NCBI GenBank assembly: GCA_050252075.1
Contig: JBFWLP010000016.1
Span: forward strand, 1 to 43,105
Direction: 5' to 3'
DNA from: JAAYGT01 sp050252075
GTDB lineage: Bacteria; Pseudomonadota; Gammaproteobacteria; Burkholderiales; Burkholderiaceae_B
Length of the DNA stretch: 43,105 nucleotides
Below are positions 31,909-39,856 of this stretch, piece after piece (the first letter of the stretch is position 1; each line of letters begins with the position of its first letter). The notes under the pieces are model-generated. The model ran no database searches, had not been told where the DNA came from, and was given only the letters and a program-made list of their open reading frames with translations. Made by a program: the position numbers and the translations under genes.

Positions 31909-33300
31909 TTACACCACCGGCGCACTTTGCAGGTTGTAGCTGGGTGTGGGGGCGTGCAGCACTCGCGCAATAATCTCCAGGCCCTGACGAACATCGTTGA
32001 TGGATCCGGCGGCGCCCAGGCTGATGCGCACACCGTCGGGATGCGGGTGGTTCGGGTCGACCGCGAAATGATGCGCCGCCGACAACAGCACGCCTTCGCG
32101 GCGTACTTGCTCATACAGCAAAGAGCTCGGCCGATCGGTATCGCAGGGCAACCAAACATGGTAGCCGACAGAGTCGGCCCGGGCCTGGGGCAACCACTCC
32201 CTGACCAGCTTCTGCCGTAACGAAGCTTCGCGTTGCTGAGCCTGCAGGCACGTTTGAATCAACCCTTCTTCATGCATCAGGTAGTGCAGTTCGGGGTACA
32301 TCGAGGCGATAAACCACTGGAAGCTCAGGGCTTCGGTGGTAAATCGGGGCAGAAAGGTGCCGGGTACATAGGCGTATCCCAATCGGAAACCCGTGGAGAT
32401 GCATTTCGACAAGCCGCTTAAATGGATGGTTTGATCCGGCAGCCGGGCAGCCAGTGTGGCATTACCCGCATACGTCAGGGGCAGGTTCACGCCGTCCTCA
32501 ATGATCCACAGGTTGTATTTCCTGCCCAGTTTTGCCAGATCGCCCAGCCGGTCGTCCGACAGGGTGTAAGCCATGGGGTTGTGCATGTAGGGCGTGACAA
32601 TCAGCACCCGGGCGCCGGTAGCGTTTATGGCTTTTTCGAGCCGTTCAGGGCATATGCCTTCGTGGTCGGCATCGACGCCCACCAGATTGACACCCAGCGT
32701 TTCCGCAATGCGCTGAACGCCTACATAATTCAGAGTGTCGCAAAGCGCGGTGTCGCCGCGGCGCAGCAGTGTGCTCAGTGCGGCGACCAGGCCGTGGTGC
32801 ACCCCTTGGGTAATCACTACCTGCTCCGCGGCACAGGGCGTACCGAACTGGGTAAGCCAGTGGGCGCCCAACTGCCGGTAGCGTTCGGAGTGCTGGACAT
32901 CGGTGTACTGAAAGCTGTCGATAATGCCTGCCTGGACTGTTTGTTTCTTGATAAGCTGCTCAATCCAGGGCCGGGAGGGAGCTCCCGGCAGCACGTTCAG
33001 AGACAGGTCGATGGTACCGGCAAAAGGGTTCGCGCCGGCATAGGCCGGCGTGACCGCCGGTGAGGTTTGTCCAAGTACATAGGTGCCGCTGCCCACACGG
33101 GTTTCAACAACGCCGCGCCGCACCGCTTCAGACATGGCGCGGGACACCGTTCCCATAGTCACGCCGTAGAAAATCGTGAGTTCCCGGTTCGAGGGCAGTT
33201 TGTCACCTTCTTTCCAGTGGCCTTCCCGAATCATCCGTTCTACATGATCCACCATGCGCTGGTATTTGGGGCGGCCGTCTTCTTCGAGCGTGAAGTTCAT
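31909..33300 (-). CDS. MocR-type regulator: GntR winged helix fused to a PLP aminotransferase-like domain
   Basis: The 463-residue protein begins with a GntR winged helix at about 8-78 (GRPKYQRMVDHVERMIREGHWKEGDKLPSNRELTIFYGVTMGTVSRAMSEAVRRGVVETRVGSGTYV). A fold-type I aminotransferase-like domain (about 100-455) has its Schiff-base lysine at K299 (HLSGLSKCISTGFRLGYA). The HNP of the PLP pocket and an ED pair are kept, but HNPMAYTLS and EDGVNLPLTY replace the usual HNPTT and EDDxY stretches, so it may sense rather than catalyse. The frame runs upstream to 33450, but the residues before the ATG at 33300 look unconserved; that ATG has no ribosome-binding site, so the start is uncertain. It is divergent from the HisC-like aminotransferase gene. 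Confidence 0.88.
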   Translation of the reverse strand: MNFTLEEDGRPKYQRMVDHVERMIREGHWKEGDKLPSNRELTIFYGVTMGTVSRAMSEAVRRGVVETRVGSGTYVLGQTSPAVTPAYAGANPFAGTIDLSLNVLPGAPSRPWIEQLIKKQTVQAGIIDSFQYTDVQHSERYRQLGAHWLTQFGTPCAAEQVVITQGVHHGLVAALSTLLRRGDTALCDTLNYVGVQRIAETLGVNLVGVDADHEGICPERLEKAINATGARVLIVTPYMHNPMAYTLSDDRLGDLAKLGRKYNLWIIEDGVNLPLTYAGNATLAARLPDQTIHLSGLSKCISTGFRLGYAYVPGTFLPRFTTEALSFQWFIASMYPELHYLMHEEGLIQTCLQAQQREASLRQKLVREWLPQARADSVGYHVWLPCDTDRPSSLLYEQVRREGVLLSAAHHFAVDPNHPHPDGVRISLGAAGSINDVRQGLEIIARVLHAPTPSYNLQSAPVV

Positions 33301-33423
33301 ATCAGGAGTTTTGGAGTATTCATAGGACAGGCGTACCCGTGCAAAACCTGCAACAGTGCTCCACATAATAAGTAATTGCACTATTGCGATTATTGAACTG
33401 CACGTGTAAACTTTCTGAAAGCA

Positions 33424-33444
33424 TGTAGCTGCGGGGCAGCTACA
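33424..33444. promoter_or_regulatory. Palindrome in the MocR/aminotransferase divergent region
   Basis: TGTAGCTGC-GGG-GCAGCTACA has perfect 9-base arms. It lies 40-60 bases before the aminotransferase ATG and about 125 bases before the regulator ATG. It could be the MocR operator or a leader hairpin of the aminotransferase mRNA. Confidence 0.5.
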
Positions 33445-33483
33445 GAGCAATTCTAACCTCTCTTTACACCGCAGGAGTACCCC

Positions 33484-34596
33484 ATGATTCGACCCAGTTC
33501 CCAGGCGCTAATCGACGGTGAGGTTTATGTCCCCGGCCTCCCGAAAGAATACGTGGCTAGCAAATACGGCATCAATCCCGACGACATCGCCAAGCTGGCT
33601 TCTGCGGAAAACCCTCATGGCGCCTCGCCCAAGGCGATGGTGGCTGTTGAAGAGGCGCGTCAGCGCCTGGATATTTACCCCGACTGGACGGCGGCTGCAC
33701 TGCGCAAGGCCATTGGGGACAAATACGGCTTTGATCCCGAGGGTGTCGTGTGCGGTTCAGGCGAAACCGAGGTTATTTCCATGGTGATCCGCGCCTTTGC
33801 CGCCCCTGACGAGGCGGTGCTCATGCATGCGCCGTGCTTTCCCCTGTACCGCATTTACTCGACCTGCGAAGGGCGTGCTCCGGTGTACGTGCCTATGGGC
33901 AAAGACTTCGATCCGCAGATCGATCTTTACCTGGAAACCTTGCGTAAAACGGCACCGAAAATCGCGTTCATCACCAACCCCCACAATCCGAGCGGCCAAA
34001 TGACGCCCCAGGCCGACGTGCGCCGCATCCTTGACGCCGCGCCCGATCACACGCTGGTGGTGCTCGATGAGGCTTATGTGCACTACAGCGAAGAAACCTT
34101 CGGCATGGATCTGCTGCGCGACTACTCTAATTTGATAGTGTTGCGCACCATGTCCAAAGCATTTGGCCTGGCCGGGCTGCGTGTTGGCTTTGGTATTTCC
34201 GGGAATGTGGATCTTATCCGCCCGTTGCGCCTGATCAAGCCTACCTGGAACATGGGGCAAATGCAGATCGCCGGCGGTATTGCAGGCATTAACGACGACG
34301 AGCACGTCGAACGTGCCGTGCGCACCGTGGTGGAAATGCGCAAGTATGTTACGGAAGGGGTCGACAAGATTTCAGGGTTCCGTGCGGTTCCCGGTTCGCG
34401 GTCCAATTTCTTCCTGACCGAGATCCTGAATCCGGAATTGGATTCCACCAAAGTTTTCAACCACTTACTCAGCCGCGGTGTGATTGTGAAGGATGGCTCT
34501 GACATCGAAGGACTGGGGTCGCGCTATCTGCGCGTCGACGTGAACCTCAAGAAGCACATGGATCGCTTCCTGGGGGCGCTCGCCGAGCTGGGTTAA
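33484..34596 (+). CDS. HisC-like PLP aminotransferase
   Basis: This 370-residue fold-type I aminotransferase is in the histidinol-phosphate aminotransferase family. Visible PLP residues are N168 in TNPHNPSGQ, D195 and Y198 in VVLDEAYVHYSE, and K225 in RTMSKAFGLAGLRVGFG. C-terminal SRGVIVKDGSDIEGLGSRYLRVDV is the family's carboxylate-binding end. No other histidine-biosynthesis genes are near, and the gene is divergent from a MocR regulator, so a role in catabolism of a particular amino acid is more likely than histidine synthesis. The ATG at 33484 has AGGAG upstream. A strong intrinsic terminator follows, so it is its own transcription unit. Confidence 0.88.
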   Translation: MIRPSSQALIDGEVYVPGLPKEYVASKYGINPDDIAKLASAENPHGASPKAMVAVEEARQRLDIYPDWTAAALRKAIGDKYGFDPEGVVCGSGETEVISMVIRAFAAPDEAVLMHAPCFPLYRIYSTCEGRAPVYVPMGKDFDPQIDLYLETLRKTAPKIAFITNPHNPSGQMTPQADVRRILDAAPDHTLVVLDEAYVHYSEETFGMDLLRDYSNLIVLRTMSKAFGLAGLRVGFGISGNVDLIRPLRLIKPTWNMGQMQIAGGIAGINDDEHVERAVRTVVEMRKYVTEGVDKISGFRAVPGSRSNFFLTEILNPELDSTKVFNHLLSRGVIVKDGSDIEGLGSRYLRVDVNLKKHMDRFLGALAELG

Positions 34597-34650
34597 CGTT
34601 TTGTAGCAATTGAGTGTGATGCGTGCTTCCTGAGCGGGTGGCACGCCTTG

Positions 34651-34683
34651 GCGCTATTTCCCCGTGAAATAGCGCTTTTTTTT
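34651..34683 (+). terminator. Intrinsic terminator after the HisC-like gene
   Basis: GCGCTATTTC (34651-34660) and GAAATAGCGC (34666-34675) form a perfect 10-pair stem with a CCCGT loop, followed by eight T residues. It separates the aminotransferase from the TRAP operon. Confidence 0.95.
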
Positions 34684-34701
34684 GCACAAGCACGGTGCTC
34701 C

Positions 34702-34868
34702 AAGTGCACCACTTTTGTTCTAGGGGTAATCACTTATTTTATGTATACCCCCTAATGCAATATAAATTGACATATAGCACTTTGAGAAAAACTGGAGCAG
34801 CCAGATATATCCGGCCTGATCGCTCAAGTGCTCTACCCGCAGTCTTTCGACAACCGCTTTAAGTGCAC
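34702..34868. repeat. Repeated AAGTGC elements upstream of the second TRAP operon
   Basis: AAGTGCAC occurs at 34702-34709 and 34861-34868, AAGTGCTC at 34826-34833, and the reverse form AGCACTTT at 34777-34784. The first copy also forms a GGTGC/GCACC dyad with the preceding bases. An imperfect dyad TAGGGGTA (34721-34728) and TACCCCCTA (34746-34754) lies between them. These may be regulator sites for the module 2 transport operon. No clear -35/-10 pair was found. Confidence 0.35.
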
Positions 34869-34887
34869 TATGAGGACTCTGCAAATC

Positions 34888-35871
34888 ATGAAACGAATTT
34901 TCACGCTCAAGCTGTCCGTGGCTGCCCTTGCGCTGGCAGTAGCCCCCGCAGTTGCCACGGCCAATCCCACGGTCACCCTGAAGTTTTCCCACGAGGCGCC
35001 TGAAATGGCGATCAAGGGCCGTTCCGCCAAGCTCATGGCCGAGCTGGTGGAAAAGTACACCAACGGTTCGGTAAAAGTTGACGTCTTCCCGGGCGGCCAG
35101 CTCATTCCCACGAACGAAGAGCTTCGTGCCGCCATTCGCGGCCAGGTGGATATCGTGGCGCCGTACTCCAGCTACTACTCGTCGCTCGACAAAGGCTGGG
35201 ACGTCTACTACCAGCCCATGCTGTTTGCCAATGCCGAGGCCGGTATGCAAGCCTACAACGGTCCGGTGGGTGAAAAACTGCTTGAGCGCCTGAGCTCCAA
35301 AGGCCTGAAGGGCTTGGCCATGTGGCATGACGGCCCCGTGTATGCCTTTACCACCGGCGAGCCGGCGATCACGCCCGAAGCCTACAAAGGGCTGAAAGTC
35401 CGCGTCGCGGCCTCCAAGCCTCAGGAAGCACTATTGTCCAAAGTGGGCGCCACCGTGATCTCCATGCCCGCCACCGAGGTTTACATGGCGATCCAGCAGG
35501 GCGTTGCGCAGGGTGTGATTACCACACCCACCTATGCGGCGCCTGCCCGCTGGGGTGAAGTGCTTAAAACCATGACCCGCATCAGCTGGGGTATGGGCGG
35601 CTACGGCGTGGCTATCAATCAGCGCTCCTGGGAGAAAATGTCGGACGAGCAACAAAAGGGTTTCATGAAGGCGGTCAAAGAGGCGGCCGAATGGAACCGC
35701 AGCCAATCCGTTGACAATATTCGTGCGCAAGAAAAAGCCTTGCAGGACGGCGGTGTGAAGATCTTTGATCCCAGCCCCGAACAGCTGCAGACCTGGCGCG
35801 ATCTGGCCAAGCCCATCTGGGAACAGCAGTCGGCCGAGGTCCAAGAGCTGGTCAAAATGCTCGGTAAATAA
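34888..35871 (+). CDS. TRAP transporter solute-binding protein, DctP type (module 2)
   Basis: This 327-residue periplasmic protein starts with a signal peptide (MKRIFTLKLSVAALALAVAPAVATA) and continues with the DctP fold: TVTLKFSHEAPEMAIKGR, VFPGGQLIPTNEELRAAIRGQVDI, and GLKVRVAASKPQEALLSKVGATVISMPATEVYMAIQQG, which contains the ligand-binding arginine (about R172). It differs clearly from the module 1 binding protein in the pocket region, so a different carboxylate is expected. The frame is open 20 residues upstream, but the ATG at 34888 immediately precedes the signal peptide and has GAGG 12 bases before it. Only 37 bases separate it from dctQ. Confidence 0.92.
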   Translation: MKRIFTLKLSVAALALAVAPAVATANPTVTLKFSHEAPEMAIKGRSAKLMAELVEKYTNGSVKVDVFPGGQLIPTNEELRAAIRGQVDIVAPYSSYYSSLDKGWDVYYQPMLFANAEAGMQAYNGPVGEKLLERLSSKGLKGLAMWHDGPVYAFTTGEPAITPEAYKGLKVRVAASKPQEALLSKVGATVISMPATEVYMAIQQGVAQGVITTPTYAAPARWGEVLKTMTRISWGMGGYGVAINQRSWEKMSDEQQKGFMKAVKEAAEWNRSQSVDNIRAQEKALQDGGVKIFDPSPEQLQTWRDLAKPIWEQQSAEVQELVKMLGK

Positions 35872-35908
35872 CGTTTCACTCTAACCGTAGCTGATACCGG
35901 GGGCGACT

Positions 35909-36415
35909 ATGTCAAAAATTTGGGACCTTTTTGAAGAGCAGGCAGGCGGGTTGTTTTTGTTGGTTGCCGTTCTGCTCGTGGCGGGCCAGATTGTTGGACG
36001 GTCGCTCTTTGGTTTCGGTGTCAGCGGGCTTTACGAAATTGCCACGTATTGCGCTGTTTACAGCGTGTTTTTCACCACCAGCCTGGCAATCAAGCAAAAT
36101 GCCCATATCCGCATCGATATCCTGAATACCATCGTATCGCCGGGCAAGGCGTTTCTGCTGGAACTGTTTGCCATGATGGTGCTGGCGGTGGTCAGCGGTT
36201 TTATTGCGTACTCCGGCTGGCTCGTCGTGGAAGAAAGCCACATGCTCAATGAACAAACCCTGGGCACGATTTCCATGCCGGTCTGGACGATACAGCTCAT
36301 TTTGCCGATTTCCGGCGGCTTGATGTTCTTGCGTTCGGTACAGCGGTTCCTGTACCTGCTCAGGCAGGGGCCCGCGAACTTCCGGCATCTGCCCGGCGAA
36401 CAAGAAATCGCCTGA
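35909..36415 (+). CDS. TRAP transporter small permease subunit, DctQ type (module 2)
   Basis: This 168-residue protein has four hydrophobic helices (about 12-32, 45-65, 85-110, 130-150). The family pattern GVSGLYEIATYCAVYSVFFTTSLAIKQNAHIRIDIL is present, in which KQNAHIRID corresponds to the conserved loop of DctQ proteins. It supports the large DctM subunit encoded 23 bases downstream. The ATG at 35909 has GGGGG upstream. Confidence 0.9.
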   Translation: MSKIWDLFEEQAGGLFLLVAVLLVAGQIVGRSLFGFGVSGLYEIATYCAVYSVFFTTSLAIKQNAHIRIDILNTIVSPGKAFLLELFAMMVLAVVSGFIAYSGWLVVEESHMLNEQTLGTISMPVWTIQLILPISGGLMFLRSVQRFLYLLRQGPANFRHLPGEQEIA

Positions 36416-36438
36416 ATAAATAAAAAAGAGTACGAACT

Positions 36439-37698
36439 ATGCTGGGGATCTTTTCTACATTTGCCGGGGCGGTGGTTCTCGGCGCGCCAATTGCGTTTGC
36501 ACTCATTTTGTCGTGTATTGCGTATTTGCTGGTCACCGGGCAGCATCTGGGTACGCTGTCGTCGTATCTTTTCGCCGCGCTGAACAGCAGCAGCCTGCTG
36601 GCCATCCCGTTTTTCATTTTGTCCGCCGAAATTCTGAACCGGTGCGGTGCGACCAAACGTCTGGTCGAGTTCGTGGATGCCTGGATGGGGCACAACCGGG
36701 GCGGGCTTCCCGTGGTGTCGGTGGTGACGGTCACATTTTTTGCCGCCATCTCCGGGTCGTCGGCGGCGACTGCAGGCGCCGTAGGCTCGATTCTCATTCC
36801 CGAAATGACCCGCCGGGGCTACGACCCCAAAATGGCCGTCGGGTTGATTGCCACGGCGGGTGGGCTGGGCATACTTATCCCGCCCTCGGTGCCGGTCATT
36901 ATTTATGGCACCGTCACTGAAACCTCCATTTCCGACCTTTTCCAGGCCACATTGGTTCCCGGACTGGCGCTGGCGTTCTTGCTGGCGATTGCGGCCTATA
37001 TCATGGGCGTGCGTTCCGGGGTGGCGCCCGAGCCCCGCCGTTCCGCCGCCGAACGCTACCAGGCCACAAAGCGGGCGGTAGGCGTATTGTTTTTGCCGGT
37101 CATTATTTTCGGCGGCATTTATACCGGTATTTTCACGGCCACCGAAAGTGCCGCCGTGGCTTGTGTTTATTCGCTGCTGTTGGCCATTTTCGGTTTCAGG
37201 ACACCACTCAGTCAGTTGCCGCGCATGCTCACGTACGCTGCGGCTACTTCGGCGCTGATCATGATCATTATTGCCGCCGCTAATCTGTTCAGCTATGTGC
37301 TGACATCGGAACGCATTCCGCACGTCGTGTTCCAGTGGATCACCGGCATGGAGTTGTCGCGTATTGAATTGCTCAGCCTGCTGATGCTGTTCTTCATTGT
37401 CTGCGGCATGTTCTTCGAAGTGATCTCGGTCATCCTGATTACCATGCCCATACTGGTGCCGGTACTGCAAGCCATGGATGTCAGCCTGCTGTTCTTCGCC
37501 ATCATTCTGGTGCTGAATATGGAGCTGGCCGTCATTACCCCGCCGATCGGGCTGAACCTGTTCGTCATCAGTGCCATCAGCAAGATACCCGTCATACAGG
37601 TGTTCCGGGGGGCGGCACCCTTTGCATTGATTATTCTGGGCTTATTGATGGCCATCATACTGATACCGGGGGGCGAATCCATCGTCTTTACGTGGTAG
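36439..37698 (+). CDS. TRAP transporter large permease subunit, DctM type (module 2)
   Basis: This 419-residue polytopic protein has DctM landmarks: GAPIAFALILSCIAYLLV, SSLLAIPFFILSAEILNRCGATKRLVEFVDAWMG, FFAAISGSSAATAGAVGSILIPEMTRRGYDPKMAVGLIATAGGLGILIPPSVPVIIYG, GIYTGIFTATESAAVACVY, and VITPPIGLNLFVISAIS near the end. Length and topology are normal. It is followed 64 bases later by the hydantoinase A gene, without a terminator between, so transport and metabolism are probably one unit. Confidence 0.94.
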   Translation: MLGIFSTFAGAVVLGAPIAFALILSCIAYLLVTGQHLGTLSSYLFAALNSSSLLAIPFFILSAEILNRCGATKRLVEFVDAWMGHNRGGLPVVSVVTVTFFAAISGSSAATAGAVGSILIPEMTRRGYDPKMAVGLIATAGGLGILIPPSVPVIIYGTVTETSISDLFQATLVPGLALAFLLAIAAYIMGVRSGVAPEPRRSAAERYQATKRAVGVLFLPVIIFGGIYTGIFTATESAAVACVYSLLLAIFGFRTPLSQLPRMLTYAAATSALIMIIIAAANLFSYVLTSERIPHVVFQWITGMELSRIELLSLLMLFFIVCGMFFEVISVILITMPILVPVLQAMDVSLLFFAIILVLNMELAVITPPIGLNLFVISAISKIPVIQVFRGAAPFALIILGLLMAIILIPGGESIVFTW

Positions 37699-37762
37699 CA
37701 GGTGGGGCCGGGGCCATGGCGGTGCCCGGCATCACGCTTAATTTTTACGAAGAAGGGTTGTA

Positions 37763-39832
37763 ATGCAAAGCGATTTGCTCATAGGGATAGACATTGGCGG
37801 CACGTTCACCGATGCCATTGTTCTGGAAAAATCAAGCCAGCGCGTCTTGATGGCTTTCAAGGTGCCGTCTTCCCCCGAGGATCCGGCCGATGCAGTGATT
37901 GCCGCGTTGCAGCGTGTTTCGGAACATATGGACGTTCAAGGTGCCCGTGTTTGCCATGGCACCACGATCGGTACCAATGCCCTGATCGAACGCCGTGGTG
38001 CCCGTACGGCGTTGCTGGCGACCGAGGGTTTTGCCGACGTTATCGAGTTGCGGCGCCAGGACCGTCCCAATCTGTACGACCTGTCGGTTGAGCTGTCCGA
38101 GCCGTTGGTGCCGCATGCCGATCGCTTTGAAGTGCAGGAACGCATCAATGCCGACGGCTCGGTGGAAAAGCCCATCCAGGGGCTCGACGAGCTGGTGGCG
38201 CACCTGAAGGCGGCAGGGGTGCAGTCCATCGCCGTGTCGCTGCTGCATGCCTATGCCAGCAGCCGTCACGAACAGGCACTGAAAGAAAAACTGCAGCAGC
38301 ATTTCAACGATCTTTACATCACGCTGTCCAGTGAAATTTCACCCGAACTGGGTGAGTTTGAGCGAACCAGCACCACGGTGGTGAACTCGTATATTGGCCC
38401 GCCGGTAAAAAAATACATTAACCGGCTCCAGGACGAGGCGCAGGCCCAGGGTATCGGTGAACTGCTCATCGTCAAATCGAACGGCGGGCTAACGTCGGCG
38501 CAGAATGCCATGCAGTTTCCGGCTCATCTGATCGAGTCGGGTCCGGCGGCAGGCATGATGGCCACCGCCGCGTATGCCAGACATATTTCTCGCAACCGGG
38601 TCATTGCCTTCGATATGGGCGGAACCACTGCCAAGGCCGGCGTGGTGGCCGATTACGCACCGCACATGACCTACGAGTTCCGGGCCGATGCGCTCAAGCA
38701 CGGCAAAAATGTGGGCGGCTACCCCATACGCAGCGCCGTACTGGATATCGTGGAAATCGGGTCGGGCGGTGGCAGCATTGCATGGATTGACGAAGGCGGG
38801 GTGCCCAAAGTGGGCCCGGAAAGTGCCGGTGCGGTTCCCGGGCCCGCCTGCTATTGCCGCGGCGGGACGCGCCCCACAGTGACCGATGCACACGCCGTCA
38901 TCGGCACCTTGTGTGCCGAAACCTTTGTGGGCACCGGCGTAACGTTTGACCGCAGCCGCGCGGTGCAGGCCATCGCCGAACATGTTGCCGGCCCGATGGG
39001 CTGGACGGTGGAAAAAGCCGCCTATGCCATCATCGACATTGCCGTGGCCAGCATGAACGAAATGGTCAAGCTGGCTACCATTCGCCGCGGCCTGGATCCG
39101 CGCGATTTCAGCATGGTGGCCTCGGGGGGAGGCGGGCCCTTGCATGCGGCCCTGGTGAGTGCGAATATTGGTGCGCGCGAAACGATTGTGCCGCCGTATC
39201 CCGGCATGTTCTCGGCCCTGGGCGCCACCTTGGGCACCGTGAAGCACGATTTGTCCAAATCACTGGTGCGGCAACTGGCGGTGCTCAATGCCGACGAGCT
39301 GCTGGCAGCGTTTAACGAACTGCAGCAACGCGCAACGATGTTGCTGGAAGCGGAGCAAACGGCGTCGTACCGGATTGCGGCTGCCCGTTCGGTGTTTTGC
39401 CGGTATTCCGGCCAGCTGTACGAGCTTGAGATACCGTTGGGGTCAATTGACGAACCGTTGCCGGCGATCGGACACATCGAGTCCTTGTATCGCGCCCGTT
39501 ATCAGCAGGAGTTTGGCATTGATCTGCCCGATGCGAAGGTGGAGCTGGTAAAACTGCACGTAGCGGTTGAGTTGCTGTCCGTCAACGATAACAGCCTGTT
39601 CAAACCGTCGGTATTTTCCGGGCAACCGGTGCAGCCCTTGCGATCCCAGCCGTATGTGAGCGAGAGCGGTGAGCACACCACCATTCCGGTGTATTCCAGC
39701 GCCACATCAACGGGGCTCGCCACACAGGGCCCCTTGCTGATCGAGCACGAAGGTTCGACCGTATGGGTGCGCAACACCGATCAGGTCCAGATTGCCTCCG
39801 ACGGCTGCGTGCTGATCCAACACGCACGCTGA
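37763..39832 (+). CDS. Hydantoinase/5-oxoprolinase A-type subunit (HyuA family)
   Basis: This 689-residue protein belongs to the ATP-dependent N-methylhydantoinase, 5-oxoprolinase and acetone-carboxylase superfamily. The ATP-binding actin-like fold is shown by LIGIDIGGTFTDAIV at 6-20, the GTTIGTNALIERRGARTALLATEGFADV stretch, ESGPAAGMMATAAYAR and FDMGGTTAKAGVV at about 285-300. The end shows the family C-terminal domain. Such enzymes use ATP to open a cyclic amide or to carboxylate a small ketone. The paired B subunit follows 24 bases later. At 689 residues it is close to typical HyuA. AAGAAGGG precedes the ATG. The substrate is unknown; hydantoin or oxoproline-like rings are only candidates. 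Confidence 0.9.
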   Translation: MQSDLLIGIDIGGTFTDAIVLEKSSQRVLMAFKVPSSPEDPADAVIAALQRVSEHMDVQGARVCHGTTIGTNALIERRGARTALLATEGFADVIELRRQDRPNLYDLSVELSEPLVPHADRFEVQERINADGSVEKPIQGLDELVAHLKAAGVQSIAVSLLHAYASSRHEQALKEKLQQHFNDLYITLSSEISPELGEFERTSTTVVNSYIGPPVKKYINRLQDEAQAQGIGELLIVKSNGGLTSAQNAMQFPAHLIESGPAAGMMATAAYARHISRNRVIAFDMGGTTAKAGVVADYAPHMTYEFRADALKHGKNVGGYPIRSAVLDIVEIGSGGGSIAWIDEGGVPKVGPESAGAVPGPACYCRGGTRPTVTDAHAVIGTLCAETFVGTGVTFDRSRAVQAIAEHVAGPMGWTVEKAAYAIIDIAVASMNEMVKLATIRRGLDPRDFSMVASGGGGPLHAALVSANIGARETIVPPYPGMFSALGATLGTVKHDLSKSLVRQLAVLNADELLAAFNELQQRATMLLEAEQTASYRIAAARSVFCRYSGQLYELEIPLGSIDEPLPAIGHIESLYRARYQQEFGIDLPDAKVELVKLHVAVELLSVNDNSLFKPSVFSGQPVQPLRSQPYVSESGEHTTIPVYSSATSTGLATQGPLLIEHEGSTVWVRNTDQVQIASDGCVLIQHAR

Positions 39833-39856
39833 CAGCCATTATTCACGAGGGTTACG

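Noticed and set aside
33301..33450. Longer N-terminus for the MocR regulator starting at 33450
   Set aside because: The extra 50 residues are not GntR-like and would cover the palindrome in the divergent promoter region.
34767..34795. TTGACA as the -35 box of the second TRAP operon
   Set aside because: The bases at the expected -10 position (AACTGG) do not resemble a -10 hexamer.
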